In this document: positions 31,665 through 41,400 of the stretch, piece after piece | Layout of the letters: the number at the start of each line of letters is the position of its first letter | Position numbering within the stretch: position 1 is the first letter of the stretch | Assembly (NCBI RefSeq): GCF_015163075.1 | Contig: NZ_JADDXU010000005.1 | Span: 496,001 to 560,000, forward strand | Length of the DNA: 64,000 nt | Source of the DNA: Streptomyces justiciae | Lineage (GTDB): Bacteria; Actinomycetota; Actinomycetes; Streptomycetales; Streptomycetaceae | Direction of reading: 5' to 3' | Program-made: the position numbers and the translations under genes | The notes under the pieces: generated by a model | Told to the model about the DNA's origin: nothing | The model's input: only the letters and a program-made list of their open reading frames with translations | Database searches by the model: none

Positions 31665-33179
31665 GTGACCACCACGACCGACCTGGTGTCGTACGAGGAC
31701 GCACTCGCGTCGTACGACCCCGTCATGGGCCTTGAGGTCCATGTCGAACTCGGCACCAAGACCAAGATGTTCTGCGGCTGTTCGACCGAGCTCGGTCAGG
31801 ACGCCAACACGCAGACCTGCCCCACCTGCCTCGGCCTGCCCGGCGCGCTCCCGGTCGTCAACGCGACCGGCGTCGAGTCGGCGATCAAGATCGGTCTCGC
31901 GCTGAACTGCGAGATCGCCGAGTGGTGCCGTTTCGCCCGGAAGAACTACTTCTATCCGGACATGCCGAAGAACTTCCAGACCTCCCAGTACGACGAGCCG
32001 ATCGCCTTCAACGGCTACCTCGACGTCCAGCTGGAGGACGGCGAGACCTTCCGCGTGGAGATCGAGCGCGCCCACATGGAGGAGGACACCGGCAAGTCGA
32101 CCCACGTGGGCGGCGCGACGGGTCGTATCCACGGCGCCTCGCACTCGCTGCTGGACTACAACCGCGCCGGCATCCCCCTCATCGAGATCGTCACCAAGCC
32201 GATCGAGGGCGCCGGCGAGCGCGCTCCCGAGGTCGCCAAGGCGTACGTCCGTGAGCTGCGCGAGGTCATCCGGGCGCTCGGCGTCTCCGAGGCCCGCATG
32301 GAGATGGGCCAGATGCGCTGCGACGTGAACCTGTCGCTGCGCCCGCACGGCACCGAGAAGTTCGGCACCCGCTCGGAGACCAAGAACGTCAACTCGCTGC
32401 GTTCCGTGGAGCGCGCGGCCCGGTTCGAGATCCAGCGGCACGCGGCCGTGCTCTCGTCCGGCGGCACGATCATCCAGGAGACCCGGCACTTCCACGAGGA
32501 CACGGGGTCCACGACCTCGGGCCGCGTGAAGGAGGAGGCCGAGGACTACCGGTACTTCCCGGAGCCGGACCTGGTCCCCGTGGCCCCCTCGCGCGAGTGG
32601 GTCGAGGAGATCCGCGCCGGTCTGCCCGAACTGCCGCTGGCCCGCCGCAACCGGCTGCTCGCCGAGTGGGGCATCTCCGCCACCGACATGCAGGCGATCC
32701 TCAACGCCGGCGCGCTGGACCCGATCGTCGCCACGATCGACGCCGGTGCCGACGCGGCGTCCGCCCGCAAGTGGTGGATGGGCGAACTGGCGCGCAGCGC
32801 CAACGAGTCGGGCACGTCGCTGGACGAGCTGGCCATCACGCCGGTGCAGGTCGCCCGCGTCTCCGAGCTGGTCTCGAAGGGCGACCTCAACGACAAGCTG
32901 GCCCGGCAGGTCATCGAGGGCGTCCTCGCGGGCGAAGGCGCCCCGGACGAGGTCGTCGAGAAGCGCGGTCTGAAGGTCGTCTCCGACGAGGGTGCCCTCG
33001 GCACCGCCGTCGACGAGGCCATCGCCGGCAACCCGGGCATCGCCGACAAGATCCGCTCCGGCAAGGTCGCCGCGGCCGGCGCCCTGGTCGGCGCGGTCAT
33101 GAAGGCGACCCGCGGTCAGGCCGACGCGGCCCGCGTCAAGGAGCTGATCCTGGAGAAGCTGGGCGTCAGCGAGGGCTGA
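31665..33179 (+). CDS. gatB: GatCAB amidotransferase subunit B
   Basis: A 504-aa subunit that binds the misacylated tRNA and performs the kinase and transamidation steps. The N-terminal core has EVHVELGTKTKMFCGC and ANTQTCPTCLGLPGALP, containing the cysteines of the family zinc site, plus the downstream KNYFYPDMPKNFQ and SVERAARFEI. The C-terminal YqeY-like tRNA-binding domain covers the last ~150 residues. The start GTG at 31665 follows AGAGGGA. A long bidirectional terminator begins 17 bases after the stop. The gene completes the gatCA-x-B operon. Confidence 0.96.
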   Translation: MTTTTDLVSYEDALASYDPVMGLEVHVELGTKTKMFCGCSTELGQDANTQTCPTCLGLPGALPVVNATGVESAIKIGLALNCEIAEWCRFARKNYFYPDMPKNFQTSQYDEPIAFNGYLDVQLEDGETFRVEIERAHMEEDTGKSTHVGGATGRIHGASHSLLDYNRAGIPLIEIVTKPIEGAGERAPEVAKAYVRELREVIRALGVSEARMEMGQMRCDVNLSLRPHGTEKFGTRSETKNVNSLRSVERAARFEIQRHAAVLSSGGTIIQETRHFHEDTGSTTSGRVKEEAEDYRYFPEPDLVPVAPSREWVEEIRAGLPELPLARRNRLLAEWGISATDMQAILNAGALDPIVATIDAGADAASARKWWMGELARSANESGTSLDELAITPVQVARVSELVSKGDLNDKLARQVIEGVLAGEGAPDEVVEKRGLKVVSDEGALGTAVDEAIAGNPGIADKIRSGKVAAAGALVGAVMKATRGQADAARVKELILEKLGVSEG

Positions 33180-33195
33180 GGGTCCTGAAAACGCG

Positions 33196-33228
33196 TACGG
33201 CCCCGGAAGGTTGTCCTCCGGGGCCGTA
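33196..33228 (+). terminator. Bidirectional terminator after gatB
   Basis: TACGGCCCCGGA (33196-33207) and TCCGGGGCCGTA (33217-33228) form a perfect 12-bp stem with a 9-base loop between two convergent genes. Confidence 0.85.
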
Positions 33229-33235
33229 GTGCTGC

Positions 33236-34045
33236 TTACTTACGGCGTCCCACGAGTCGTACGAACCCCAGCGTCCGGCCCTCGTCGGCGCGCACCATGT
33301 CGGCGACCGAGCGGGCCATCGTGCGGTGGAACTCCTCGGGGCTTTCCTCGGCGACCACGTCGACCCACAACAGCCAGTCCTTCCAGCCGTCGTCGAGCCA
33401 GTCGGCCGTCTCGACCTCGACGGCTCCGCTGCGGGTCCAGTGGCGGCGCCACCAGTCGGCGCTGTGGAAGCACCAGAAGTCCGGCTCCCACCACTGCTCG
33501 AGGTGCTTCGGCGGCTCCACGCCGTCGATCTCCTCGCGCAGTGCCGGTACGACGATCCCGATCCGCCCGCCCGGCTTCAACAGCCGGGTCAGGGTGGGCA
33601 GATACAGGTCGTTGGTGCCGAAGTACTGGTACGCGTCGATGCTCACGATCGCGTCGAAGCCGCCCTCGGCGAACGGCAGGTCGTGCGCCTCGGTGTGCAC
33701 GGGCAGCACCCGGTCGGCGAAACCGGCCTCGGCGATGCGTCGCGCGTTGTCGTCGGGCTTGATCCACAGGTCGGCCGCGGTGACCTGGACGTCGTACTCC
33801 CTGGCCAGGAAGACCGAGGTCATGGCCCGGCCGCAGCCCAGGTCGAGGACGCGCGCACAGGGGCGCAGGGCGTCCAGTCCGAGAGCGGGGGCGAGCCATT
33901 CCAGCAGCCACAGCGCGTTCGGGCCCATCTGGTTCTCGATGACCCAGCGGACGTCGTAGCCGTTGCTGCGCGGATAGCGGGGGTGGGTCAGCAGCCGGGT
34001 GAGGTCCTCATCCGAGGGCCTCGTTGTCGGGGTGATGTCTGGCAT
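33236..34045 (-). CDS. Class I SAM-dependent methyltransferase
   Basis: A 269-aa methyltransferase. The SAM motif I is VLDLGCGRAMTS at about residues 66-77, preceded by the NQMGPNALWLLEWLAPALGL helix, with motif II/III-like VTAADLWI and LKPGGRIGIVVPAL further on. A Trp-rich segment follows (EQWWEPDFWCFHSADWWRRHW), which probably shapes the substrate pocket. ATG 34045 has AAGGAGC upstream. It is convergent with gatB and divergent from a small membrane protein gene. The layout resembles small-molecule methyltransferases near Cfa and UbiE; the substrate is unknown. Confidence 0.82.
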   Translation of the reverse strand: MPDITPTTRPSDEDLTRLLTHPRYPRSNGYDVRWVIENQMGPNALWLLEWLAPALGLDALRPCARVLDLGCGRAMTSVFLAREYDVQVTAADLWIKPDDNARRIAEAGFADRVLPVHTEAHDLPFAEGGFDAIVSIDAYQYFGTNDLYLPTLTRLLKPGGRIGIVVPALREEIDGVEPPKHLEQWWEPDFWCFHSADWWRRHWTRSGAVEVETADWLDDGWKDWLLWVDVVAEESPEEFHRTMARSVADMVRADEGRTLGFVRLVGRRK

Positions 34046-34170
34046 CGGTGAGCGGGCTCCTTGAGTCCGGGAAAACGGAAGGGGATACGTCGGAGCTCGG
34101 TCGGACGCTCAAACAATGCACCTGCTTCGGCCAGGGGCGGACAGCCCGGGGGATTCTCAGCCGGACACGC

Positions 34171-34176
34171 TACGCT
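34171..34176 (+). promoter_or_regulatory. -10 box of the 100-aa membrane protein gene
   Basis: TACGCT ends eight bases before the ATG at 34185, predicting a leaderless transcript. Confidence 0.55.
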
Positions 34177-34184
34177 CGCCCGCC

Positions 34185-34487
34185 ATGAACGCGCACCCGG
34201 ATTCCGACTCCGACATACAGGAGGAGTACGACGACCAGGTCCTTGACGCCCGGCGGGCCCGCTGGACGGCGTCCGGGACCGGGGCGCTGCTGGCCCTCGC
34301 GGGCCTGGCGGCGTCGGCCCTCCGGCTGAGCGGTGCCGCGCCCGCGCTGGTGCCGGCCGCCTACGCGTTCGGTGCCGTCGTGTGCGCGCTCGCGGCGGTT
34401 CTCGGCTCCCGGGGACGCACCCGGCGGGCGCTGTGGCTGCTGATCGCCGGCGTGATGGTGATGGCATGGGGCGACCAGTTCGACTGA
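34185..34487 (+). CDS. Small membrane protein with acidic N-terminus
   Basis: A 100-aa protein. The first ~22 residues are acidic (DSDSDIQEEYDDQVLDARR) and are followed by three hydrophobic segments separated by short basic loops (TASGTGALLALAGLAASALR, ALVPAAYAFGAVVCALAAVLG, ALWLLIAGVMVMAWG). The likely start is ATG 34185, directly downstream of a -10 box. No family is recognised. It is divergent from the methyltransferase and precedes the MMPL transporter with a ~190-base gap. Confidence 0.6.
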   Translation: MNAHPDSDSDIQEEYDDQVLDARRARWTASGTGALLALAGLAASALRLSGAAPALVPAAYAFGAVVCALAAVLGSRGRTRRALWLLIAGVMVMAWGDQFD

Positions 34488-34617
34488 GGGTGACAGAGCG
34501 GTCGTTACTGTCCTGTGATCTGCCTCCCACTCCTGTGAATAAACCCACGAATGGCATAAACGATCACTTCTGCCTGCAAGAGTGGTCCTCGCATTGCTCA
34601 TGCGTTCTTTGCGGGCT

Positions 34618-34640
34618 GTTCACCATTTGAACGACTGTTC
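34618..34640 (+). promoter_or_regulatory. Inverted-repeat cluster upstream of the MMPL transporter
   Basis: GTTCA-CCATT-TGAAC (34618-34632) is a perfect inverted repeat, overlapping a second one, GAAC-GACT-GTTC (34629-34640). TTGAAC inside it could be a -35, and the transporter start is at 34680. This looks like an operator over a promoter. The rest of the 190-base gap shows nothing clear. Confidence 0.4.
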
Positions 34641-34679
34641 CCGGTCAAAGATCCACAATTCACCTCTGGGAGCAGCAAC

Positions 34680-36914
34680 GTGGCAGCCCTCGCGCGCTGG
34701 TGTGTCCGACGACGACTCGTCGTCGTTCTGCTGTGGCTCCTCGCCCTCGGCGGAGTCAGTACGGCCGCCGCGCTCACCGGCTCCGCGTACTCCAACGACT
34801 ACGAGGTCCCGGGCACCGAGTCGGGCCGCGCCACCCAGCTGCTCCAGGAGGGGTTCCCGCGGCTCGGCGGGGACAGCGACACCGTCGTCTGGCACACCGC
34901 GTCCGGCACCGGCGGCGTACGCGCCGCCGCCGTCGAGCAGACCATGACCCAGACCCTCGACAAGATCGCCGACCTGCCCGGAGTGGCGTCCGTCGTCGGC
35001 CCGTACGACACCCAGAACAGCGCGCAGATCAGCTCCGACGGCCGTACGGCGTACGCGACCGTCACCTTCGAGGAGCGGACGGAGAACCTCGACAAGGCGC
35101 AGGTGGAGGCCGTCGTGAAGGCGGCCGAGGGTGCCGAGTCCGATGGGGTCCAGGTGGAGCTGGGCGGCAGCGCCATCGCGCTCACCGAGTCCTCGGGCGG
35201 GCATGTCGCCGAGGTCGTCGGGGTGGTCGTCGCCGCGCTCGTGCTGTTCCTCGCCTTCGGCTCGCTCGCCGCCTCGCTGCTGCCCATCGCGACCGCGCTG
35301 GTCAGCGTCGGCACCGCCTACGCCGGCATCGTGCTGCTCGGGCACACCATGACCGTCGCCGACTTCGCGCCCATGCTCGGCATGCTGATCGGGCTCGGCG
35401 TCGGCATCGACTACGCCCTGTTCATCGTCACCAGACACCGGCGCGGGCTGAAACGCGGGCTGGACGTCGCCGAGTCCATCCAGAACGCCGTCGCCACCAC
35501 CGGACGGGCCGTCGTGTTCGCGGGTGCCACCGTTTGCATCGCCCTGCTCGGGATGCTGATCCTCCGGCTGAGCTTCCTCAACGGCGTCGCGATCGCCGCC
35601 TCGCTGACCGTCGTCCTGACCGTCGCCGCCTCCGTCACCCTGCTGCCCGCCCTGCTGTCCCTCATCGGCATGCGCGCCCTGAGCCGGCGCGAACGGCGGC
35701 ACCTGACCGAGCACGGACCCCAGCCCGAGCTGCCCACCGGGCTCGCCGCCCGCTGGTCGGCGTTCGTCGAGCGGCACCCCAAGCTGCTCGGCGCGATCGC
35801 CCTCGTGGTCATCACCGTCCTGGCCCTGCCCACCCTGGGACTCCGCCTAGGCACCTCCGACCAGGGCAACAACCCCACCTCGTCGACCACCCGCCAGGCC
35901 TACGACCTCCTCGCCGACGGCTTCGGCGCCGGCGTCAACGGCCCGCTGACCCTCGTCACCCACGTCGACAGCGCCGAGGACAAGCTGCTCCTCGACAACC
36001 TCGACGCCACCATCCGCACCACCGAGGGCGTCGCCTCCGTGACCCCGGTCACCTACAACGCGGGCGGCGACACCGGGTACTTCACGATCATCCCGACCTC
36101 GTCCCCGCAGTCCCAGCAGACCAGCGACCTCGTGGACCGGCTGCGCACCGAGGTGCTGCCCCGCGCCGAGACCGGCTCGGCCCTCGACATCCAGGTCGGC
36201 GGGGTGACGGCGTCGTACGACGACTTCGCCGACGTGATCGTCGGCAAGCTGCCGCTGTTCGTCGGGGTCGTCATCGGGCTCGGCTGCCTGCTGCTCCTGC
36301 TCGCCTTCCGGTCTGTCGGGATTCCGCTGAAGGCCGCCGCGATGAACGTCGCCGCCGTGGCCGCCGCGTTCGGCGTGGTCGTCGCGATCTTCCAGTGGGG
36401 CTGGGGGAGCGAGCTCCTCGGCCTGGGCAGGGCCGGGCCGATCGAGCCCTTCCTCCCCGTGATCATGGTGTCCGTGCTGTTCGGGCTCTCCATGGACTAC
36501 CAGGTGTTCCTGGTCAGCCGGATGTACGAGGAGTGGCTGGAGACCGGTGACAACCGGCGGGCCGTCCGGGTCGGGCTCGCCGAGACCAGCCGGGTCATCA
36601 ACTCCGCCGCGGTCATCATGATCTCGGTCTTCCTCGCCTTCGTCCTCAGCGGCGACCGCGTGATCGCCATGTTCGGCATCGCGCTGGCCGCCGCGGTCGC
36701 CCTGGACGCCTTCGTCCTCCGTACGCTCCTCGTCCCCGCCCTGATGCATCTGCTCGGCGGCGCCAACTGGTGGCTGCCGCGCTGGCTGGACCGCCGGATG
36801 CCCCGCATCAGCATCGAGCCGCCCGAGTGCCGTGCGCCCCGTGAAAGGGTGGAGGACGTCGTGGCCGAGCTGGAGAAGGAGCGGGACGAGGATGTACGCG
36901 ATATCGCTGGGTGA
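34680..36914 (+). CDS. MMPL/RND-family membrane transporter
   Basis: A 744-aa transporter with about 12 membrane helices. The first helix begins at the very N-terminus (RRRLVVVLLWLLALGGVSTAAAL) and is followed by a large extracytoplasmic domain, then the MMPL core with GVGIDYALFIVTRHRRGL and, in the second half, SMDYQVFLVSRMYEEWL, both carrying the proton-relay Asp-Tyr pair. Family members export lipids, polyketides or drugs using proton force. GTG 34680 lacks a classical ribosome-binding site apart from GGGAG. A GNAT acetyltransferase gene overlaps its 3' end by 23 bases, so the two are co-expressed. The cargo is unknown. Confidence 0.88.
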   Translation: MAALARWCVRRRLVVVLLWLLALGGVSTAAALTGSAYSNDYEVPGTESGRATQLLQEGFPRLGGDSDTVVWHTASGTGGVRAAAVEQTMTQTLDKIADLPGVASVVGPYDTQNSAQISSDGRTAYATVTFEERTENLDKAQVEAVVKAAEGAESDGVQVELGGSAIALTESSGGHVAEVVGVVVAALVLFLAFGSLAASLLPIATALVSVGTAYAGIVLLGHTMTVADFAPMLGMLIGLGVGIDYALFIVTRHRRGLKRGLDVAESIQNAVATTGRAVVFAGATVCIALLGMLILRLSFLNGVAIAASLTVVLTVAASVTLLPALLSLIGMRALSRRERRHLTEHGPQPELPTGLAARWSAFVERHPKLLGAIALVVITVLALPTLGLRLGTSDQGNNPTSSTTRQAYDLLADGFGAGVNGPLTLVTHVDSAEDKLLLDNLDATIRTTEGVASVTPVTYNAGGDTGYFTIIPTSSPQSQQTSDLVDRLRTEVLPRAETGSALDIQVGGVTASYDDFADVIVGKLPLFVGVVIGLGCLLLLLAFRSVGIPLKAAAMNVAAVAAAFGVVVAIFQWGWGSELLGLGRAGPIEPFLPVIMVSVLFGLSMDYQVFLVSRMYEEWLETGDNRRAVRVGLAETSRVINSAAVIMISVFLAFVLSGDRVIAMFGIALAAAVALDAFVLRTLLVPALMHLLGGANWWLPRWLDRRMPRISIEPPECRAPRERVEDVVAELEKERDEDVRDIAG

Positions 36915-37464
36915 CGGGGCGGAACTGCGGCCGCTGGAACCCTGGCACGCCGAGGACTTCCTGGCGAACCTGGAGCGGGGCCGGGAGTTCATCGGGCAGT
37001 TCATCGCCTTCGGCTCCCAGGTGGTCGACGTCGACTCCGCGCGGGCGACCCTCCAGCGCTACGCCCAGATGCGCGCCGACGACACCGGCGGCTACCACGG
37101 CATCTGGCTGGACGGAAAGCTCGTCGGCGGCGTCCTCACGCTCAACTTCGACGCCGCTCAGGGCAACGCCGAGGTCGGCTGCTGGCTGGAGCCCGCCGCC
37201 ACCGGACGCGGGCTGATCACCCGGGCGATGCGGCTGCTCATCGACTGGATCGTCGAGGAACGCGGCATCCATCGCGTCGAATGGATCGCCGCCTCCGGCA
37301 ACACCGCCAGCCTGAACGTGGCCCGGCGCCTGGGGCTCACCCGGGACGGGGTGCACCGGCAGGCGCATCCCTATCGTGGGGTGCGGCACGATCTCGAGGT
37401 CTGGTCGGTGCTGGCACCCGAGTGGCGTGCGGCACGCGCGCGGGCCGCTCACAACGATCATTAA
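36892..37464 (+). CDS. GNAT acetyltransferase (RimJ/RimL type)
   Basis: A 190-aa acetyltransferase that uses acetyl-CoA. It has the GNAT_3 pattern LRPLEPWHAEDFLANLERGR near the start, the beta4 strand AEVGCWLEPAATGRGLITRAM with the acetyl-CoA pyrophosphate loop (Q/RxxGxG as ATGRGL), and IHRVEWIAASGNTASLNVARRLGL near the end. The likely target is a protein alpha-amine or an aminoacyl nucleotide; a drug is also possible. ATG 36892 lies inside the last codons of the MMPL gene, with GGAGAAGGAG upstream, giving a 23-base overlap and translational coupling. Confidence 0.85.
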   Translation: MYAISLGDGAELRPLEPWHAEDFLANLERGREFIGQFIAFGSQVVDVDSARATLQRYAQMRADDTGGYHGIWLDGKLVGGVLTLNFDAAQGNAEVGCWLEPAATGRGLITRAMRLLIDWIVEERGIHRVEWIAASGNTASLNVARRLGLTRDGVHRQAHPYRGVRHDLEVWSVLAPEWRAARARAAHNDH

Positions 37465-37486
37465 GAGACCTCTCAGACTCGCTCCG

Positions 37487-37492
37487 TACGGT
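37487..37492 (+). promoter_or_regulatory. -10 box of the 197-aa membrane protein gene
   Basis: TACGGT ends seven bases before the ATG at 37500 and lies in the loop of a GCTCCG/CGGAGC inverted repeat (37481-37499). The position predicts a leaderless transcript, with the repeat as a possible operator. Confidence 0.5.
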
Positions 37493-37499
37493 GCGGAGC

Positions 37500-38093
37500 A
37501 TGGGAACGAAGACTGTTGACGAGACCGGGGCCGCGACGGGCCCCGAGACCAAGGCCGACGAGGAGACGGTGACCGCCACCGACCTCACCAAGGCCGACCC
37601 GACCGACGACGACACCACCGCGGCCGACGCGGTGACCGACGAGAGCGACGAGGACCACGAGGTGCTCGATGGCGCTGCCGGCGACGACTCCGAAGGGCCC
37701 ACCGGCGTCGGCCAGGGCGCCGCCGCCGTCGTCTCCGCCGCGCTCGGCCTCGTCTCGCTCACCGGCGGCTGGATCGCCACCGTCGCCTCCGCCCGCGAGA
37801 CCCTCGTAGGCCAGCTGCAGACCTCGTCCACCGCGAGCGTCGCCAAGCAGGTCAAGGAGGTCTACGGCGACGCCTGGCACACCACCGCGCTGTGGGGCGG
37901 CCTCTTCGCGCTGGCCGCGCTGCTCGTCGGTGTCTTCGTGCTGGCCCGGCCCGCCTTCGGGGCGCCCGGCAAGCCGCAGGCCGCCTGGATCAAGTCGGTC
38001 TCCTGGGCGGGCGTCGCGCTCGGCGTCATCGGCCTGCTCCTGGCCGTCCTCAAGTACACCGACGTCCTGCTCGGACTGCCGTCCACGAGCTGA
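37500..38093 (+). CDS. Membrane protein with long acidic N-terminus
   Basis: A 197-aa protein. The first ~70 residues are rich in Thr, Asp and Glu (DETGAATGPETKADEETVT and onward) and probably disordered and cytoplasmic. Then come three hydrophobic helices: around 75-97, 125-148 and 160-180. The loop between the first two has SARETLVGQLQTSSTASVAK. Nothing recognisable by family. It starts at ATG 37500 close to a -10 box, and a terminator-like hairpin follows, so it is probably a single-gene transcript. Confidence 0.65.
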   Translation: MGTKTVDETGAATGPETKADEETVTATDLTKADPTDDDTTAADAVTDESDEDHEVLDGAAGDDSEGPTGVGQGAAAVVSAALGLVSLTGGWIATVASARETLVGQLQTSSTASVAKQVKEVYGDAWHTTALWGGLFALAALLVGVFVLARPAFGAPGKPQAAWIKSVSWAGVALGVIGLLLAVLKYTDVLLGLPSTS

Positions 38094-38108
38094 GTCGTCG
38101 CAGTTCAC

Positions 38109-38159
38109 GAGGGGTCTTAGAACTGCCGTAAGCACCTTAGGCAGGTTCTGAGGCCCCTC
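38109..38159 (+). terminator. Long hairpin after the 197-aa membrane protein gene
   Basis: GAGGGG (38109-38114) pairs with CCCCTC (38154-38159), and inside it AGAACTGCC pairs with GGCAGGTTCT with one bulge. It starts 15 bases after the stop codon. The following ~130 bases hold the leader of the next gene and no other feature I can name. Confidence 0.65.
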
Positions 38160-38291
38160 ACGCACGTCTAAGGTCCCAGCGGCCGCCGAAGATGCGGAAC
38201 TCTCCCGATGTGGCGCACCCGCCTTGGAGACGAAGGTTGAGGCATCGCAGAAAGCGAAGCACGAAACCGAATCTCACAAGGGACCCACACC

Positions 38292-38477
38292 ATGTATGAG
38301 TACGAGCTCTCCCAGCTCCGTTCCGACGACCTGATCCGCCAGGCCCAGCAGGACCGTCTCGTCCGCGAGGCCGTCCAGGGCCGCCGCGCCGCCCGCCGTG
38401 AGGCAGCCCGCCGCGAAGCGGAGAGCGAGGTGCATACCGGGCGCTCCCGCCGGCACCGGTTCCTGCGCACCGCATGA
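38292..38477 (+). CDS. Small basic alpha-helical protein, overlapping the LAL regulator
   Basis: A 61-aa protein that is almost entirely charged: YELSQLRSDDLIRQAQQDR, then Arg/Ala/Glu repeats (RRAARREAARREAESE) and a basic tail. It is predicted to be one long helix or coiled coil. AAGGGA lies nine bases upstream of the ATG. Its stop overlaps the start of the LAL regulator (ATGA), so they are translationally coupled. It could bind nucleic acid, membrane or the regulator itself. I know of similar small proteins in Streptomyces but no function. Confidence 0.65.
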   Translation: MYEYELSQLRSDDLIRQAQQDRLVREAVQGRRAARREAARREAESEVHTGRSRRHRFLRTA

Positions 38478-41400
38478 GCGCCGGGGGGAGGGAGGACGGC
38501 CGCACCCGGACACCGGACGCGGCCGTCCTCCTGAAAACCGTGGCATCACTGAAAACCGACGCATCACTGAAGTCCGACGCCGTCCCGCACGCCGGGGCGG
38601 CGTCGGAGGGCGTTACGGCGGAGGAGTTTTCGATCGTGGCCGGAGTCAAGATCGCGTCCTCCGCGAAAACCGGTGCCGCGCTGTCGGACCCGCGTGCGAT
38701 GCTCGGGCCCGTGGAGACCAGGTCCGTCAGTCCCGTGTTCGTCGGCCGTGCAGACGAGCTCGGCACCCTCAACGACGCGCTCGCCCGCGCCGCCGCCGGG
38801 GAGCCCCAGGCGCTGCTCATCGGCGGTGAGGCCGGGGTCGGCAAGACGCGCCTCGTCGAGGAGTTCGCCACCACCGCCTGCGGCCGGGGCGCGGTCGTCG
38901 CCCTCGGCGGCTGTGTCGAGATCGGCGCCGACGGACTGCCCTTCGCCCCCTTCTCCACCGCCCTGCGCGCCCTGCGCCGCGCACTGCCCGAGGAGCTAGC
39001 CGCCGCGGCCGCCGGCCAGGAGGAGGAACTGGCCCGGCTCCTGCCCGAACTGGGCGAGGCCCCCGCCGGACGCCATGACGAGCAGAGCATGGCCCGCCTC
39101 TTCGAACTCACCGCCCGCCTCCTGGAACGCGTCGCCGCCGACCGCACCGTCGTCGTCGCCCTGGAGGACCTCCACTGGGCCGACGCCTCCACCCGGCACC
39201 TCCTCGCCTACCTCTTCCGCACCCTGCGCACCGGCCGCCTCGTCGTCGTCGCCACCTACCGCGCCGACGACATCCACCGCCGCCACCCGCTGCGCCCCCT
39301 GCTCGCCGAACTCGACCGCCTCCGCACCGTCCGCCGCCTCGAACTCGGCCGCTTCAACCACACCGAGGTCGGCCGCCAGATCGCCGGCATCCTCGCCGCC
39401 GAACCCGACCCGGCCCAGGTCGACGAGATCTTCGAACGCTCCGACGGCAACGCCTTCTTCGTCGAGGAACTCGCCGTCGCCTCCCACGAGGGCTGCTGCA
39501 CCGGCCTCACCGACTCCCTGCGCGACCTGCTCCTCGTACGGGTCGAAGGGCTGCCGGAGAGCGCCCAGCGGGTCGCCCGGATCGTCGCCGAAGGCGGCTC
39601 CACCGTCGAGTACCGGCTCATCGCCGCCGTCGCCCGGCTTGCCGAGGACGACCTCATCGAGGCCCTGCGCGCCGCCGTCAACGCCAGCATCCTCAGCGCC
39701 GCCCCGGACGGCGACGGCTACCGCTTCCGGCACTCCCTGGTCCGCGAGGCCGTCAGCGACGACCTGCTGCCCGGCGAACGCTCCCGCCTCAACCGCCGCT
39801 ACGCCGAGGCCCTGGAGGCCGACCCGACCCTGGTCCCGGCCGACGCCCGGGTCATGCGGCTGGCCAGCTACTGGTACCACGCCCATGACGCCGCCAAGGC
39901 CCTGCCCGCCGTCCTGGACGCCTCCGTCACCGCCCGCCGCCGGCATGCCTTCTCCGAACAACTCCGGCTCCTGGAACGCGCGATGGAGCTGTGGGACACC
40001 GCCCCCGAGCACGTCCGGGCCGACCTGCGCCCCGTCGACTACACCGAAGCCTTCCCTCCCTGCGGCTGCGACCCCGCCACCACCCCGCTCCGCTATCTCG
40101 ACCTGATGGCCGAGGCCGCCGTCGCCGGCCGGCTCGCCGGGGAGCGGGAACGCGCCCTGAAGATCACCAAACGGGCCCTGCACCTGCTGGAGGAGGAGGG
40201 CGACCCGGTGCGCGCCGCCTGGTTCTGGGTGATGCGCTCCCGGCTGGTGCAGGCGCTCGCGCGCGGCAACGGCTGGCAGGAACTGGCCACCGCCCAGGAC
40301 CTGGTCCGCGGCCTGCCGCCCTCGGAGGTGCACGCCGACGTCCTCGCCCAGGTCGCCAACTGGTCCATGGTGCACGTCCCCGGCCCCGAGGCCTTCACGG
40401 CCGCCGAACGGGCCGTGGAGTACGCGCGCATGGTCGGCGCCCGCGAGATCGAGATGAGCGCCCGGCTCACCCTCGGCAGCCTCATCGTCCACGCCGGCGA
40501 CCTCGAAGCCGGCCTGGAGGAGATGTACGAGGTCCGACGCCAGACCACCGAGAACGGCATGACGGCCATCGCCGCCCGCGTCTACGTCAACCTGCCCGAC
40601 GCCCTCGAAGCCGTCGGCCGCTCCGCCGAAGCCGTGCCCATCCTGGAGGAGGGCGTCGCCCACACCCGGAAGTTCGGCCTCCTCGACAGCGAGGCCTGGG
40701 TCTGGGGCAACCTCGCCGAGTCCCTCTTCAGCCTCGGCCGCTGGGACGAGGCCGCCACGGCCGCCGGCAAGTCGGAACACGTCGGCCAGAGCGCGATACC
40801 CCGCGGCTTCCGCGCCACCCTCCGCGCCGAACTCGCCCTCGCCCGCGGCGACCTGGCCGAATGCGCCGACCAACTCGCCGCGGCCCGCGGCCACTTCGGC
40901 ACCCACGACCGCGCACCCCAGCACGAACTCCCCCTCGCCCGCATCACCATCGGCGCCACCGCGGCCGAAGGCCGCCTCCTGGACGCCCGGACCGCCCTCC
41001 GCCGCGCCCTGGACGAGGGCTTCCCGCCCGACACCCAGCGCTACGCCTGGCCCCTGCTCCTGACCGCCGCCACCGCGGAGGCCGACGCGCTCGGCCTGCC
41101 CGCCACCGAGACCGGCCGCGCCGAGACCCTCCAGGACATCCGCAAGGCCGCCAAGACCCTCGCCACCAACGTGCCCGTCTGGCATGCCTACGAGCACTGG
41201 GTCCGCGCCGAACTCCGGCGCGCCGAGGGCCACAGCGACCCCGACGACTGGGCCGCTGTCACCGCCGCCTTCGAGACCCTGGACCGCCCCTACGACCTCG
41301 CCCGCGTCCGCCACCGCCTCGCCGAGTCCCTCCTCTCCGTCGGCGGCGAGGACGAGCGCGACCGCGCCACGGAACTGCTCCGCCTCGCCCATGCCGTCGC